From NCBI RefSeq assembly GCF_000621745.1, contig NZ_KK211339.1, forward strand, positions 99,803 through 163,802: a DNA stretch of 64,000 nucleotides, in the 5' to 3' direction. The notes beneath the pieces were generated by a model that did not search any database, had not been told where the DNA came from, and was given only the letters and a program-made list of their open reading frames with translations. The position numbers and the translations under genes are program-made. Source of the DNA: Clostridium beijerinckii HUN142. GTDB lineage: Bacteria; Bacillota; Clostridia; Clostridiales; Clostridiaceae. This document shows, piece after piece, positions 43,472 to 52,693 of this stretch (the stretch's first letter is position 1; every line of letters begins with the position of its first letter).

Positions 43472-46204
43472 ATGAACAATACTTCTTACGCAACAGACTA
43501 TAAAGAACTTCCTTTTATTGTGGAAAGTGATGGTTTAATTATAGAGGTAAGTAAGGCATTTGTACAATTGACTGAATATAGCATAGATGATTTTCTAAAT
43601 AAAAATATAGAAGATTTATTTACAACTTTAAGAGTCAGTCCAGAGGTCAACTATGAAGAAGTTGATAGCTCAGCCGACTATTTTTTGTTTACAAAATCAC
43701 TTGAAGTTAGGTTTGTAAACATTGAAGTTATACAGGAAAGAGATAAACAATTATATATTTTTAAGGAAAAGTCAAACTCAAGACTAGAAGAGAAGTTTCA
43801 GTATATCGAACATCTTTATAAAGCCAACAAGTCTGGTATTGCTATTTACTCTGCACCTGACCCAACTCTTCTAAGAGCAAATGAAACTTACATAGGCTTT
43901 TTAAATGAGCCGTTTAATATAAAAGAAAACAGTATTGGGAGAAAGCCAGAGGAATTTGTAAAAGGATATAAAGGAAGTGTTTATGAGGAAATTTGGACAA
44001 ACTTGTTGAATACAAATGAAGTTTTTTATGCAAATGAGATTCCGTACGATAGATACGACAGAGGTATAACCTATTGGGATTCTTCCATTGTACCCATATA
44101 TGAGAATGGGACAATAAGGTATTTTGTGGAAAATGTTACCGAAGTAACAGAACATGTACAAAATCGCAAGTTTTTTGAAGAAAAGAACAAAGAATTAAAA
44201 AAGCAGGCGGAACAATTAAGGTTGATTTCGGAAAATATGAAGGACGCCTTGTATATTATCAACAAGAATGGAGATTATGAATATATCAATGAAGTAGGCA
44301 AAAAATACGCTTACCAACCAGAGAATATCAGCAAGGTTGGTGACAGCTTGGTTAATACATCATTTTATAATGAGAACGGAAGGAAATTAACGAGGGATGA
44401 ACTGCCTTCTTCAAGGCTATTAAGAGGAGAGAAAATAGAAAATGTAGTACTCAGGGTTGAGAAACCGAACGGCACAGCATATTTGAACTTTAATGGCGGC
44501 CCGATTTATAATGATGCTGAAGAATTGACTTCCGCAATATTATGCTTCAGTGATGTGACCAACAAATATATAAATGAGCAAGAGATAAGGGAAAAGAAAG
44601 AATTGCTGGAGGCAATCATTGAGAATATATCCGATGGCTTAATAGTTTTTGATAGGGAGGGCAACTGTATGCTGCAAAACAAGGCTGCCCTTACGTTTCA
44701 ATTCTTGTCTAGTCATAAAAACATCAGTAAAAGTTTTTCTTTTTCAAGATGCTTTGATATAGAAGGCAATGAAGTTCTTTCTTCTGATATGCCTGTAAAT
44801 CGCATATTAAGTGGACAAAGAATACAAGAACAGACGCTGGCTATGGAACATCCGGAAGGCAAGAGATACTATGTATTTAATGGGTCACCTCTGTATAATG
44901 TGTATGGAAGCTTTGGTAAAGGTGTATTACATGTGCGGGACGTTACAGATTCCATAACTAAGAGTGAAATAATCAAGCTTCAAAAAGACCAGCTTGATGC
45001 TATATTAGAAAACATGAGGGAAGCCTTGTTTATATTTGATAAGCACGGCAAGTATATTCTTATAAACAAGACAGGCAGACAGCGTTTCGGTAGAGCAATT
45101 GATAAGGCGGGGGAGAGCTATGAATTTTCAGAATATTATGACCTTAACGGAAATAAAGTTCCCTTTGAGGATACTCCTAATTATCATGTATTACATGGCA
45201 AAACAGTAATTGAAAAAGTAATGCTTATGAAATCTCAAACACAAGAGATTTATATAAGTGTGAGTGGCTCCCCTATATTTGATGACAAAGGAAACTTCAT
45301 ATATGGAGTTGTTACAAGCCATGATGTAACTGAAAAGATAATGTATGAAGCAAAACTAAATCAGCAGCAGGAGCTTCTTCTAAAGGCCGAAAGAGGTCAG
45401 AGACAAGCTCTTGAGAAAAACATGGAGATGAAGGATGAGTTTCTATCACTAATATCTCATGAATTCAGGACACCACTAAATGTAATTAATGCAGCTATAC
45501 AAGCAATGAATTATATCTGTGAAGATGAACTGCCTGATAAAGCAAAAAAATACATTAATATAATAAGGCAAAATACTTTTAGGCAGCTTAGATTGGTAAA
45601 TAACCTTTTAGATATTACTCGGGTTAATGCAGGAAGGATTAAAATTAATAAAAAGAATATAGATATAGTATTTTTAACAAATTCAATCATAAAGTCGGTT
45701 TCCACATATGCTTTACAAAAGGGTGTTGCTGTAATTTTCTCTTCCTCTATAACAAGTAAAATAGTGGGAATAGATGATGAAAAGTACGAGAGGATACTTC
45801 TTAACCTTCTATCAAATGCCATTAAATTTACCCCTGCAGGAAAACTGATAGTTGTAAAGTTACGAACTACAAAAAATAAAGTATGTATTGAAGTCAAAGA
45901 TAATGGTATAGGAATACCAGAGGAGAAGATAGATGTTATATTTGATAGATTTGGTCAAGTTGATAGCTCGTTATCAAGACAGGCGGAAGGTGCCGGTATT
46001 GGGTTATCACTTGTTAAAAGATTTGTTGATGCATTAGATGGAAGCATATCAGTTAAAAGTAAGATTGGTAAAGGAAGTACATTTAAAATTATGTTTCCAA
46101 ATGAGCAGGTTATAGAGGAGCTAGATACAGAAACAGCAACGGATTTATTGGACAATCGCCTTGTTCAGGTTACAACTGTAGAGTTTTCTGATATTTATTT
46201 ATAG
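43472..46204 (+). CDS. Multi-PAS sensor histidine kinase
   Basis: A 910-aa soluble kinase without transmembrane segments. Five PAS-like units can be traced: about 12-100, 125-235, 250-380, 385-500 and 505-635. Units 3-5 are similar to one another (each has LRGEKIENVVL-, LSGQRIQEQTL- or LHGKTVIEKVML-like turns followed by NGGPIYND, NGSPLYNV or SGSPIFDD), so they arose by duplication. HisKA follows with His663 in LISHEFRTPLNVI, and HATPase with LLSNAIKFT, DNGIGIPEE and GAGIGLSLV. There is no receiver or partner regulator nearby. Kinase half and C-terminal VEFSDIY parallel those of 5050-8472. The ribosome-binding site is a run of nine G residues. Confidence 0.88.
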   Translation: MNNTSYATDYKELPFIVESDGLIIEVSKAFVQLTEYSIDDFLNKNIEDLFTTLRVSPEVNYEEVDSSADYFLFTKSLEVRFVNIEVIQERDKQLYIFKEKSNSRLEEKFQYIEHLYKANKSGIAIYSAPDPTLLRANETYIGFLNEPFNIKENSIGRKPEEFVKGYKGSVYEEIWTNLLNTNEVFYANEIPYDRYDRGITYWDSSIVPIYENGTIRYFVENVTEVTEHVQNRKFFEEKNKELKKQAEQLRLISENMKDALYIINKNGDYEYINEVGKKYAYQPENISKVGDSLVNTSFYNENGRKLTRDELPSSRLLRGEKIENVVLRVEKPNGTAYLNFNGGPIYNDAEELTSAILCFSDVTNKYINEQEIREKKELLEAIIENISDGLIVFDREGNCMLQNKAALTFQFLSSHKNISKSFSFSRCFDIEGNEVLSSDMPVNRILSGQRIQEQTLAMEHPEGKRYYVFNGSPLYNVYGSFGKGVLHVRDVTDSITKSEIIKLQKDQLDAILENMREALFIFDKHGKYILINKTGRQRFGRAIDKAGESYEFSEYYDLNGNKVPFEDTPNYHVLHGKTVIEKVMLMKSQTQEIYISVSGSPIFDDKGNFIYGVVTSHDVTEKIMYEAKLNQQQELLLKAERGQRQALEKNMEMKDEFLSLISHEFRTPLNVINAAIQAMNYICEDELPDKAKKYINIIRQNTFRQLRLVNNLLDITRVNAGRIKINKKNIDIVFLTNSIIKSVSTYALQKGVAVIFSSSITSKIVGIDDEKYERILLNLLSNAIKFTPAGKLIVVKLRTTKNKVCIEVKDNGIGIPEEKIDVIFDRFGQVDSSLSRQAEGAGIGLSLVKRFVDALDGSISVKSKIGKGSTFKIMFPNEQVIEELDTETATDLLDNRLVQVTTVEFSDIYL

Positions 46205-46385
46205 TAGGTCGTAAATTAAGTTGCTCAATGTTATTCATATTATTTATTATCATACAGATTCAATACAATATGAATTTTTTAGATTTTAAACGTTGTAGAT
46301 TCAGTCGCCTTTTCAGTTAGTTTTCAATGAAACTATGGCAAAATCTGATTATATATTAGTTTGTAATCTTCTTTTTTAATGAACT

Positions 46386-46415
46386 AAAGGCAACCTTAAT
46401 TGGTTGTCTTTGTAA
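46386..46415 (+). terminator. Probable terminator after the PAS kinase
   Basis: AAAGGCAACC and GGTTGTCTTT pair (one mismatch) around TTAATT, followed by TGTAATTTC. Confidence 0.5.
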
Positions 46416-46509
46416 TTTCAACATTGTTGTTAAACATAGCATTAAGGGCACCCACGAATGTCCAGTGCACAAAGTCGGCATAGCTACAGTATACTCGGTC
46501 TCGTACATA

Positions 46510-46627
46510 TTCAGGAAAATTGACAGAAGGAATAGTGGAGAAGATACTTAGCAATTCATCAGAGCATCATCGTGGCATAAAAGTGATGCTTGAGAGCGGT
46601 ATTGTGGGCAGGGTGAAAGAGATAAAT
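46510..46627 (+). pseudogene. Truncated duplicate of ywbE
   Basis: About 118 bases nearly identical to 9056-9173: GGAAAATTGACAGAAGGAAT through GGGCAGGGTGAAAGAG. It lacks the first 24 codons and has a few substitutions. The intact ywbE also follows a histidine-kinase gene (5050-8472), so both loci share this order. Confidence 0.85.
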
Positions 46628-46758
46628 AAAAGTATAGAATATTGCAAAAAGATATAGAGATCAGCAACTAGGGAGAGGTACAATTTTGCGGATTTATTTA
46701 GAGTAACTATTAAATTCTTGAGTTATCAATGTAATAATGCAAGCTATTGATTAACAGA

Positions 46759-46790
46759 AAAGCAGGGTGATAGTACACCCTGCTTTACAA
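46759..46790 (-). terminator. Terminator of the Bce-type ABC operon
   Basis: AAAGCAGGGTG and CACCCTGCTTT form an 11-bp perfect stem just past the permease stop, followed on the minus strand by TCTGTTAA. Confidence 0.7.
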
Positions 46791-46799
46791 ATTTATATA

Positions 46800-48824
46800 T
46801 TAATTGCTATTCTTAACTATTCTTTTAAAGCTAAAATATGTTGCATAAAAATATCCACCATATATCACAATAAGTGCTAAGGATATCATGAGGGAAGAAC
46901 CTTGAAAAATACTTTTATTACCAGTCCTAAGTATTTTATTAGCTACAGTTATTCCAACTATTGAATGTATGATTGCCAAAGCTAAAGGCACCATAAAGTA
47001 TATAAGTGTCTGTACTAGTATAGATTTATTTATCATCTTTTCAGTAACACCAATTTTTTTAAGAGAATTGTATCTATTCACACTATCGCTTGCTTCTGAT
47101 AACTGTTGTAAGGCCAGTATTGCAGCACTAGATATCAAAAATACTATACCTAAGTATATGCCTAGAAATACAATAAGAGCTGATGGGCCATATACGCTTG
47201 CATAAAGCTGTTCTAGTGTATTTCCATAGATAAGCATAAAGTCATCCTTTTCGAGTTTGTACTTTTCAAGCTCAACAAATAAATTTGAGAATCTTTCCTT
47301 AGACTTTTCATAATTATTGCCTTTGAAGATTGCATTAAAGGACGATGCATGCGGCTCTAATGTTCCTTCAAAGTTGTCGGGGATTATGAAATAAAGGAAT
47401 TCCAAACTAGCTTTTGAACTAATTATATTTTCTGTTATTGGCATTTTATTTTTTATGTTATAAGTTTTATTCTCTATAACTGCAGAGTTTTCATTTTTCA
47501 TGAATATATCGAAGGCATTGATAGAATGTTCATAGTTGGATACAACTAAGATCTCATTATCCTTTAAGCTTATGGGTTGCTGCCCCAGAAGCTGTCTTAT
47601 TGAATTATATTCTGATATTTTTACAGCTGATATAGGACCATCTGTATAGTTTGACTGAAGTTCCTTTTGCTCGTTTTTGCTTAAATACTTGATTAATAAA
47701 TCGTTTAAGGAAAGATCAAGCTTGTATTCAGTAAAAAAGACATGTTTTTCGTAAGGCTCAAATTTAAAATTTGCTTTCTCAAGGGATTCCTTAATATCTT
47801 TTGTCTTTTGATCTTTTATATTAATATCTAGTTTAGCCGAAGCATCAAAAGAAGTATTTCCCTTAAGCATTGTATCTAGGCTACCTTTATAGCCAAACAT
47901 GGTGAATAAAAGTGTGATAGTTAAAAAAAGCATAAGACATATTGTGGTCATTGATAAAAAGTTAGTAGTTATTTTGTTATTTATTTGTCTGAGTATAAAT
48001 ATATTTAAGTTTTTAAGATATATTTTTTGGCTCTTTTGAATCACATTGATTAAGAAGCTGGAAAGACTGAAAAAGAACATTAGGGTTCCTATAACGCCCA
48101 GTAGTATGGAGGCTATAAAAGTAGTATTATCAGGAGCTACTCCAACCTTTAACACCATGCTGTAAGCTGTTATAAGTGCTGCTGCTGACAGAAGAAATAT
48201 AACTATTGAAATAACAGGATTTTTCAGCTTTATGTCTTCATTTTTCTTTGCAGCATTTATCATGTCGATAAGCTTATACTTAGAGATAATAACCTGATTA
48301 AATATAATCACTAGAAGGAATATTATTCCAAAGTATATAGACGATTTAATTATTGCACTTATTGATATAATAAATCTGTATTTATTCATATCAACTACCA
48401 AAAGTTTTGCCGTAATAACTGATAAGCCTTGGGAAACTATAATACCAAGTAAGATTCCAGCCGCCAGAGACAATAAACCGATTAAAAAAGTTTCCAGTAT
48501 TAAAATTCTTGAAATTTTGCTTTTCGGCATACCTAAGGTCATATATATACCTAATTCTTTTTTGCGCTTTTTTATTAAGAAATTATTAGCATAAATTATA
48601 AGTCCTCCTAAAATAAAGGATACAAATACAGATGTTCCTGCTATAAGCTTATTTAGGGTTATTACATAAGCTTTAGTACTTTTTCCAATCTCAAGCAATG
48701 ATGTTTGGGCCTCAATAGAATTAAAACTGTAGAATATGCATACAGCAAAGGTTAAGGTTAGAAAATATATAGAATAATCTTTAAAACTTCTTTTTACATT
48801 ATTCGCTGCTATTTTAAAAAACAT
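46800..48824 (-). CDS. BceB-type ABC transporter permease (FtsX-like)
   Basis: A 674-aa permease with about ten transmembrane helices: one near the N-terminus, FtsX-like bundles (about 55-200 and 540-665), and a large extracellular domain (about 320-520) between helices 7 and 8, the hallmark of BceB. LKKIGVTEKMINKSIL is the conserved cytoplasmic coupling segment. The start at 48824 is chosen since GGAGGAG lies about ten bases before it. It overlaps the ATPase gene by eleven bases. Family role: peptide-antibiotic resistance and flux sensing together with the adjacent BceS-like kinase. Confidence 0.88.
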   Translation of the reverse strand: MFFKIAANNVKRSFKDYSIYFLTLTFAVCIFYSFNSIEAQTSLLEIGKSTKAYVITLNKLIAGTSVFVSFILGGLIIYANNFLIKKRKKELGIYMTLGMPKSKISRILILETFLIGLLSLAAGILLGIIVSQGLSVITAKLLVVDMNKYRFIISISAIIKSSIYFGIIFLLVIIFNQVIISKYKLIDMINAAKKNEDIKLKNPVISIVIFLLSAAALITAYSMVLKVGVAPDNTTFIASILLGVIGTLMFFFSLSSFLINVIQKSQKIYLKNLNIFILRQINNKITTNFLSMTTICLMLFLTITLLFTMFGYKGSLDTMLKGNTSFDASAKLDINIKDQKTKDIKESLEKANFKFEPYEKHVFFTEYKLDLSLNDLLIKYLSKNEQKELQSNYTDGPISAVKISEYNSIRQLLGQQPISLKDNEILVVSNYEHSINAFDIFMKNENSAVIENKTYNIKNKMPITENIISSKASLEFLYFIIPDNFEGTLEPHASSFNAIFKGNNYEKSKERFSNLFVELEKYKLEKDDFMLIYGNTLEQLYASVYGPSALIVFLGIYLGIVFLISSAAILALQQLSEASDSVNRYNSLKKIGVTEKMINKSILVQTLIYFMVPLALAIIHSIVGITVANKILRTGNKSIFQGSSLMISLALIVIYGGYFYATYFSFKRIVKNSN

Positions 48825-49581
48825 CGCTTGCATCTCCTCCAAGTAAAGTTACAATTTCAATTATTTTATTGAAGAATTCCTTTCTTGTATCATTTCCACG
48901 GATTAGTTCATTAAAAATCCTTCCATCCTTAATGAACAAAATTCTGTGGGCATAGCTTGCTGTAAAAGCATCATGAGTCACCATAAGTATGGTAGCCTGA
49001 AATTCTTTGTTTAACTTTTCAAAGGAGTCTAGAAGAAGTCGTGAGGATTTTGAATCTAAAGCGCCAGTAGGCTCATCAGCCAATATAAGTGAAGGTTTAG
49101 TTACCAAGGCTCTGGCAGAAGCCACTCTTTGCTTTTGTCCTCCTGACATTTGGAAAGGATATTTGCTTAGTACATCCGTAATTCCAAGCTTTTCTGAAAC
49201 TTCTTTTATAGCTGAATCTATTGTAGCCGCTTTTCTATTTTGTATAGTTAGAGCTAACGCTATATTCTCGTAAGCAGTAAGGGTATCTAAAAGATTAAAA
49301 TCTTGAAAAATAAACCCTAATTCATCTCTTCTAAATTCTTCTAATCCTTTTGACTTAAGAGTTGTAATATCTTTTTTATTTATAATAATGTGTCCTGTTG
49401 TAACCGTATCAATAGTTGAAATACAATTTAAGAGGGTAGTCTTACCGCTGCCTGAGGGGCCCATTATTCCAACGAACTCTCCCTTATCCACTTTAAAAGA
49501 GATATTATCAATAGCCTTTGTAATATTCCCTTTGTTTCCATAGTATTTTTCAATCTTTTGAACATCTAATATGTTTTGCAT
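48814..49581 (-). CDS. BceA-type ABC transporter ATP-binding protein
   Basis: A 255-aa ATPase with Walker A GPSGSGKTTL, signature MSGGQKQRVASARAL, Walker B LILADEPTGALDS and the switch His in MVTHDAF. It belongs to the MacB/BceA subgroup. The start at 49581 has GGAGGA seven bases upstream; the six codons before it cover that site. It energises the permease at 46800-48824. Confidence 0.92.
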   Translation of the reverse strand: MQNILDVQKIEKYYGNKGNITKAIDNISFKVDKGEFVGIMGPSGSGKTTLLNCISTIDTVTTGHIIINKKDITTLKSKGLEEFRRDELGFIFQDFNLLDTLTAYENIALALTIQNRKAATIDSAIKEVSEKLGITDVLSKYPFQMSGGQKQRVASARALVTKPSLILADEPTGALDSKSSRLLLDSFEKLNKEFQATILMVTHDAFTASYAHRILFIKDGRIFNELIRGNDTRKEFFNKIIEIVTLLGGDASDVF

Positions 49582-49642
49582 ACATAATTCCTCCATCACT
49601 TTATATGTTTTGCTGGTATTTTCATACCAGCTTTATAAATGT

Positions 49643-50059
49643 TTAATTTTTTACGTCAAAATTCCAAATGCCTTCCATTATCTCTTTACCTGCGGAATAG
49701 ATAGTTACACCATATTGACCTTCTTCAAGACCTTCGGGAGCTGATAGCGTAGAAGTAAAGTATCCCGATTTGTTTATCTCTATATTTTCATCTACTTTAA
49801 ATCTGTTCTTTGTTGCGACTTCGCCTTTATACCACACAACTGTAGCTTTTTTGATAGCAAGCTTTTTGCCTTTTGCAGAAAAATAAACTGTATCTTTTGG
49901 TTTAAATGTAGTAGAAGGGGCAGTAGCTTTTCCGTTATCATCTATACTTTTAGTTATTGAGCTCTCTGTTATTTTAGGACCATTAAAGTATTTGTAAGAA
50001 GCGCCGCCAGCACCAATTATAAGCACTCCTACTAGTATCGGTATTAATAGTTTTTTCAT
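49643..50059 (-). CDS. Small exported protein of the Bce-type module
   Basis: A 138-aa protein with an N-terminal signal/anchor (MKKLLIPILVGVLIIGAGGASYKYF) and a predicted beta-sandwich (DTVYFSAKGKKLAIKKATVVWYKG; GYFTSTLSAPEGLEEGQYGVTIY). It has no lipobox Cys. It lies between the two-component genes and the ABC genes, 44 bases before the ATPase start, with a perfect AAGGAGG. I do not recognise the family; the position suggests an accessory surface factor of the transporter or a ligand-binding partner. Confidence 0.65.
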   Translation of the reverse strand: MKKLLIPILVGVLIIGAGGASYKYFNGPKITESSITKSIDDNGKATAPSTTFKPKDTVYFSAKGKKLAIKKATVVWYKGEVATKNRFKVDENIEINKSGYFTSTLSAPEGLEEGQYGVTIYSAGKEIMEGIWNFDVKN

Positions 50060-50175
50060 AGTAAATTCCTCCTTGTATATAATGAATTGTAAACCTCATA
50101 TATTAATGTTCTGTCCACAGTTATTATCTTACTAGAATTTTTTACAGATACATATTCGTTTATATTTCACTAAAG

Positions 50176-50194
50176 TTACATTTTTGTAATGTAA
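50176..50194 (-). promoter_or_regulatory. Inverted repeat, probable response-regulator site
   Basis: TTACATT-N5-AATGTAA, a perfect 7-bp inverted repeat in the 187-base gap upstream of the exported-protein/ABC operon. It is placed as expected for the binding site of the BceR-type regulator encoded at 51257. Confidence 0.5.
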
Positions 50195-50204
50195 AAATAA
50201 AAGA

Positions 50205-50238
50205 TTCACAGCATCGCAACAAGCAATAGCTATGAACC
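50205..50238 (-). terminator. Terminator of the two-component operon
   Basis: On the minus strand TTCATAGC pairs with GCTGTGAA (one G-T pair), followed by TCTTTTATTTTT. Confidence 0.55.
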
Positions 50239-50246
50239 CTTTAATA

Positions 50247-51260
50247 TCAATTAAACAAATTATTTCGGCCTAGGGGAAAGATAATACGGACCTTTGTACC
50301 TTCGCCAGCTTGAGAAGTTAGAGTTAGACCTAATCCAAGCTGATCAGAAAGCTTCTTACACAAATAAAGTCCAATACCGGTAGATCTTCTAAGTTTCCTG
50401 CCATTTTCTCCAGTAAAGCCTTTTTCAAAAACTCTGTTTATATCTTTATCTACAATACCTATGCCATTATCTTCAATGTTAAGTACTAGGTTGTTTTCAT
50501 TTTTAATAGAATATATTTTTACCTTACCTGCCTTTTCCTTAGAGTATTTAATGGAGTTTACAACTATTTGATTTAATATAAACTCAAGCCACTTGGTATC
50601 ACTATATACTAAGCCGTCCACACCTTCAATATCAATAGATATTCTCCTGCTTATAAAATCCCTTGAATTACTTTTAATCACGGATTTAATGAGGGAAGCT
50701 AAAAAAATCTCTTTAATAATATAATCTTTGCTTACATTATTACTTCTAGAGTAGTATAATACCTGTTCAATGTAACCTTCAATTGTATTAATCTCATAAT
50801 CAATATTTCTTGTAATCTCATTTGGGTTATTTTCAATAATCAGTTTTGTAGATGCAATCGGCGTCTTAATCTCATGAACCCAGGTTTCTATATATTCTCT
50901 ATATTCACTCTGCATGTCTCTATATTCTTTTACATGTTCATGCATATCTTTATTAGTGACTTTTAATAAATTATATATAAACTTGCCTTCTGTAAATTCA
51001 GGTTCTTTAATGACTTCGCAGAGCAAATATTTTTTATCTAAAGTATCCATTACATTGGTCAAATCAGTATAAAATCTGTTTATTTTAATATATTCTAAAG
51101 CTGTAGAGGAAAGTAGGGGAAGAAACCATATGCAAAAGGTTAAGAGAATTATATTGTCGCTAATATTTATAAGCAGCATAATGCCGCAAATAATAAGGAA
51201 CAATATAAAATTAATAAGCAAGAATACAAATCTATCTTTTAAATAATCTTTTATACTCAT
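50247..51260 (-). CDS. BceS-type intramembrane-sensing histidine kinase
   Basis: A 337-aa kinase. Two transmembrane helices (about 12-32 and 36-55) are separated by only a few residues, the intramembrane-sensing layout. His129 lies in TWVHEIKTPIAS. The HATPase domain has N box LNQIVVNSIKYS, G1 EDNGIGIVDKD and G2 STGIGLYLCK. In the Bce class, the kinase is activated by the transporter itself. Its start overlaps the response-regulator stop by four bases (ATGA). Confidence 0.9.
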   Translation of the reverse strand: MSIKDYLKDRFVFLLINFILFLIICGIMLLINISDNIILLTFCIWFLPLLSSTALEYIKINRFYTDLTNVMDTLDKKYLLCEVIKEPEFTEGKFIYNLLKVTNKDMHEHVKEYRDMQSEYREYIETWVHEIKTPIASTKLIIENNPNEITRNIDYEINTIEGYIEQVLYYSRSNNVSKDYIIKEIFLASLIKSVIKSNSRDFISRRISIDIEGVDGLVYSDTKWLEFILNQIVVNSIKYSKEKAGKVKIYSIKNENNLVLNIEDNGIGIVDKDINRVFEKGFTGENGRKLRRSTGIGLYLCKKLSDQLGLGLTLTSQAGEGTKVRIIFPLGRNNLFN

Positions 51261-51925
51261 GGCATTATATATCCTAGCCTGCGTCTAGTTTCTATATTAT
51301 CTTTCATTCCAACTTCTTCAAGCTTTTTCCTTAGCCTTGTAACATTTACAGATAAATTATTATCATCTACAAAAATTTCCGAGCTCCACATAAAGTTCAT
51401 TAAATCATCTCTAGACACAATCTTTCCTTTGTTCTTAATCAAACAGGACAATATTTTAAGCTCATTTTTTGTTAGCTCTGCAGCATTGTCTTTGTATGTA
51501 ATAGTACCATTTGATAAATTGAGCTTTAAGTCATTGTAAGAAATTATGTCTTGGGTGTTGGAACCTTGAATTCTTCTTAATATAGATGAGATTCTTGCCA
51601 AAAGAATTTGAGTATTATAGGGTTTTGTAATAAAGTCATCAGCTCCTAAATTCATACTCATTAGTTCATCCATCTCGCTATCCCTGCTTGTAACTACTAT
51701 TATAGGCACATCAGAAATTTTTCTTATTTCTCTGCATATGTGATATCCATCGAATATAGGTAGGTTTATGTCTAAGAGTACCAAATCCGGTGCTTCCTCA
51801 AGAGTATAATCAATAATATTTTCAAAGCTTGTTGGAGCAACAACATAATAACCATATCTTGTTAGAAAAGTACTAAGCTCTGCTCTTATAGTATCGGTAT
51901 CTTCTATAATAATAATCTTTGGCAT
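51257..51925 (-). CDS. OmpR/PhoB-family response regulator (BceR-type)
   Basis: A 222-aa regulator. Receiver domain with acidic pocket EDTD, phospho-acceptor Asp52 in LLDINLPIFDG and Lys in ITKPYNTQ. The C-terminal winged helix ends VDDNNLSVNVTRLRKKLEEVG..IETRRRLGYIMP. It partners the overlapping kinase and probably activates the exported-protein/ABC operon through the TTACATT dyad. GGGAG precedes the start. Confidence 0.92.
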   Translation of the reverse strand: MPKIIIIEDTDTIRAELSTFLTRYGYYVVAPTSFENIIDYTLEEAPDLVLLDINLPIFDGYHICREIRKISDVPIIVVTSRDSEMDELMSMNLGADDFITKPYNTQILLARISSILRRIQGSNTQDIISYNDLKLNLSNGTITYKDNAAELTKNELKILSCLIKNKGKIVSRDDLMNFMWSSEIFVDDNNLSVNVTRLRKKLEEVGMKDNIETRRRLGYIMP

Positions 51926-52198
51926 AAATTTACTCCCTTTGTTAAAAAAATATTGGCTTAAGGCTATTATAATTAATTATAGCCATTACTGCAAAGAAAC
52001 AATCATTTAATCATTTACTGATGCAGACTTTAACGAGTTGCAAAAAATCTCACTTGCTAGCTATACTGAGAGACATATCATAAATAAAGAGAATTTTAAA
52101 CAAAATTAAAGGTCCAATTATTCATATAATAATAGCAAAAACATTTATATCAAAATATAGGTGTTTTTAGTTTTTTGGTAGAGCAAAAATTATATATT

Positions 52199-52308
52199 TA
52201 GCCATGTTAAGATCTTTGCACTTAAGATTCACGGATACTATAATGTTTTTACATAATACCACATAAACTACTATTCCTCCTCCTTGCTACAATTTTCCCA
52301 AGACAATA
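52199..52308 (-). pseudogene. Remnant duplicate of the cotJB/cotJC junction
   Basis: About 110 bases closely match 60225-60340, including GTTAAGATCTTTGCA, ACATAATACCACATAAAC, TATTCCTCCTCC and GCTACAATTTTCCCAAG. They cover the end of cotJB with the ribosome-binding site and the first ~20 codons of cotJC. The reading frame has a stop and indels, so it is non-functional. The rest of 51926-52330 shows nothing else beyond the promoter region of the leftward regulator. Confidence 0.8.
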
Positions 52309-52330
52309 GTATAAAAAAATGGAAGTTTAA

Positions 52331-52393
52331 ATTCCTAAGATTGGCACCTATGTGGTGATAGTCGTGAGTTTACGAACGACTTGCTATTGGTGC
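52331..52393 (+). repeat. Copy 2 of the short repeat with a covarying hairpin
   Basis: Partner of 2868-2925. It can form nested stems GCACC/GGTGC (52344-52348 with 52389-52393), ATAG/CTAT and TCGT-GAGTTT-ACGA. It directly follows the cotJ remnant and lies 300 bases upstream of the chemoreceptor start. After it, a frame reads GAVITVSRTADMHMFDGRDGM and stops at 52488; I do not recognise it. Confidence 0.45.
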
Positions 52394-52693
52394 AGTAATA
52401 ACTGTTTCGAGAACTGCGGATATGCATATGTTTGATGGAAGAGATGGTATGATTGTTTATCAATATGGTCATTTAATAGGCTCATAATGTCTATAATAAG
52501 GTTATTTGAATTTCCATTAATTTGTGGTATAGTATTAATTCGGTAAAATCCACCTAAATATTCTATTTTATCAATATACTTTCCAGCAATTTTATGTCTT
52601 ATGTAGTCAGTTTGTTTGGTGGAAATTGATCTAGGGCATAAATCTCGTTTGCCTAAAATTGACTACAAATTTTACTATATGAGGAATATTAAG

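Noticed and set aside
52331-52693. c-di-GMP (GEMM) riboswitch upstream of the chemoreceptor
   Set aside because: Chemoreceptor genes are common GEMM targets, but none of the conserved aptamer sequence is present in this leader.
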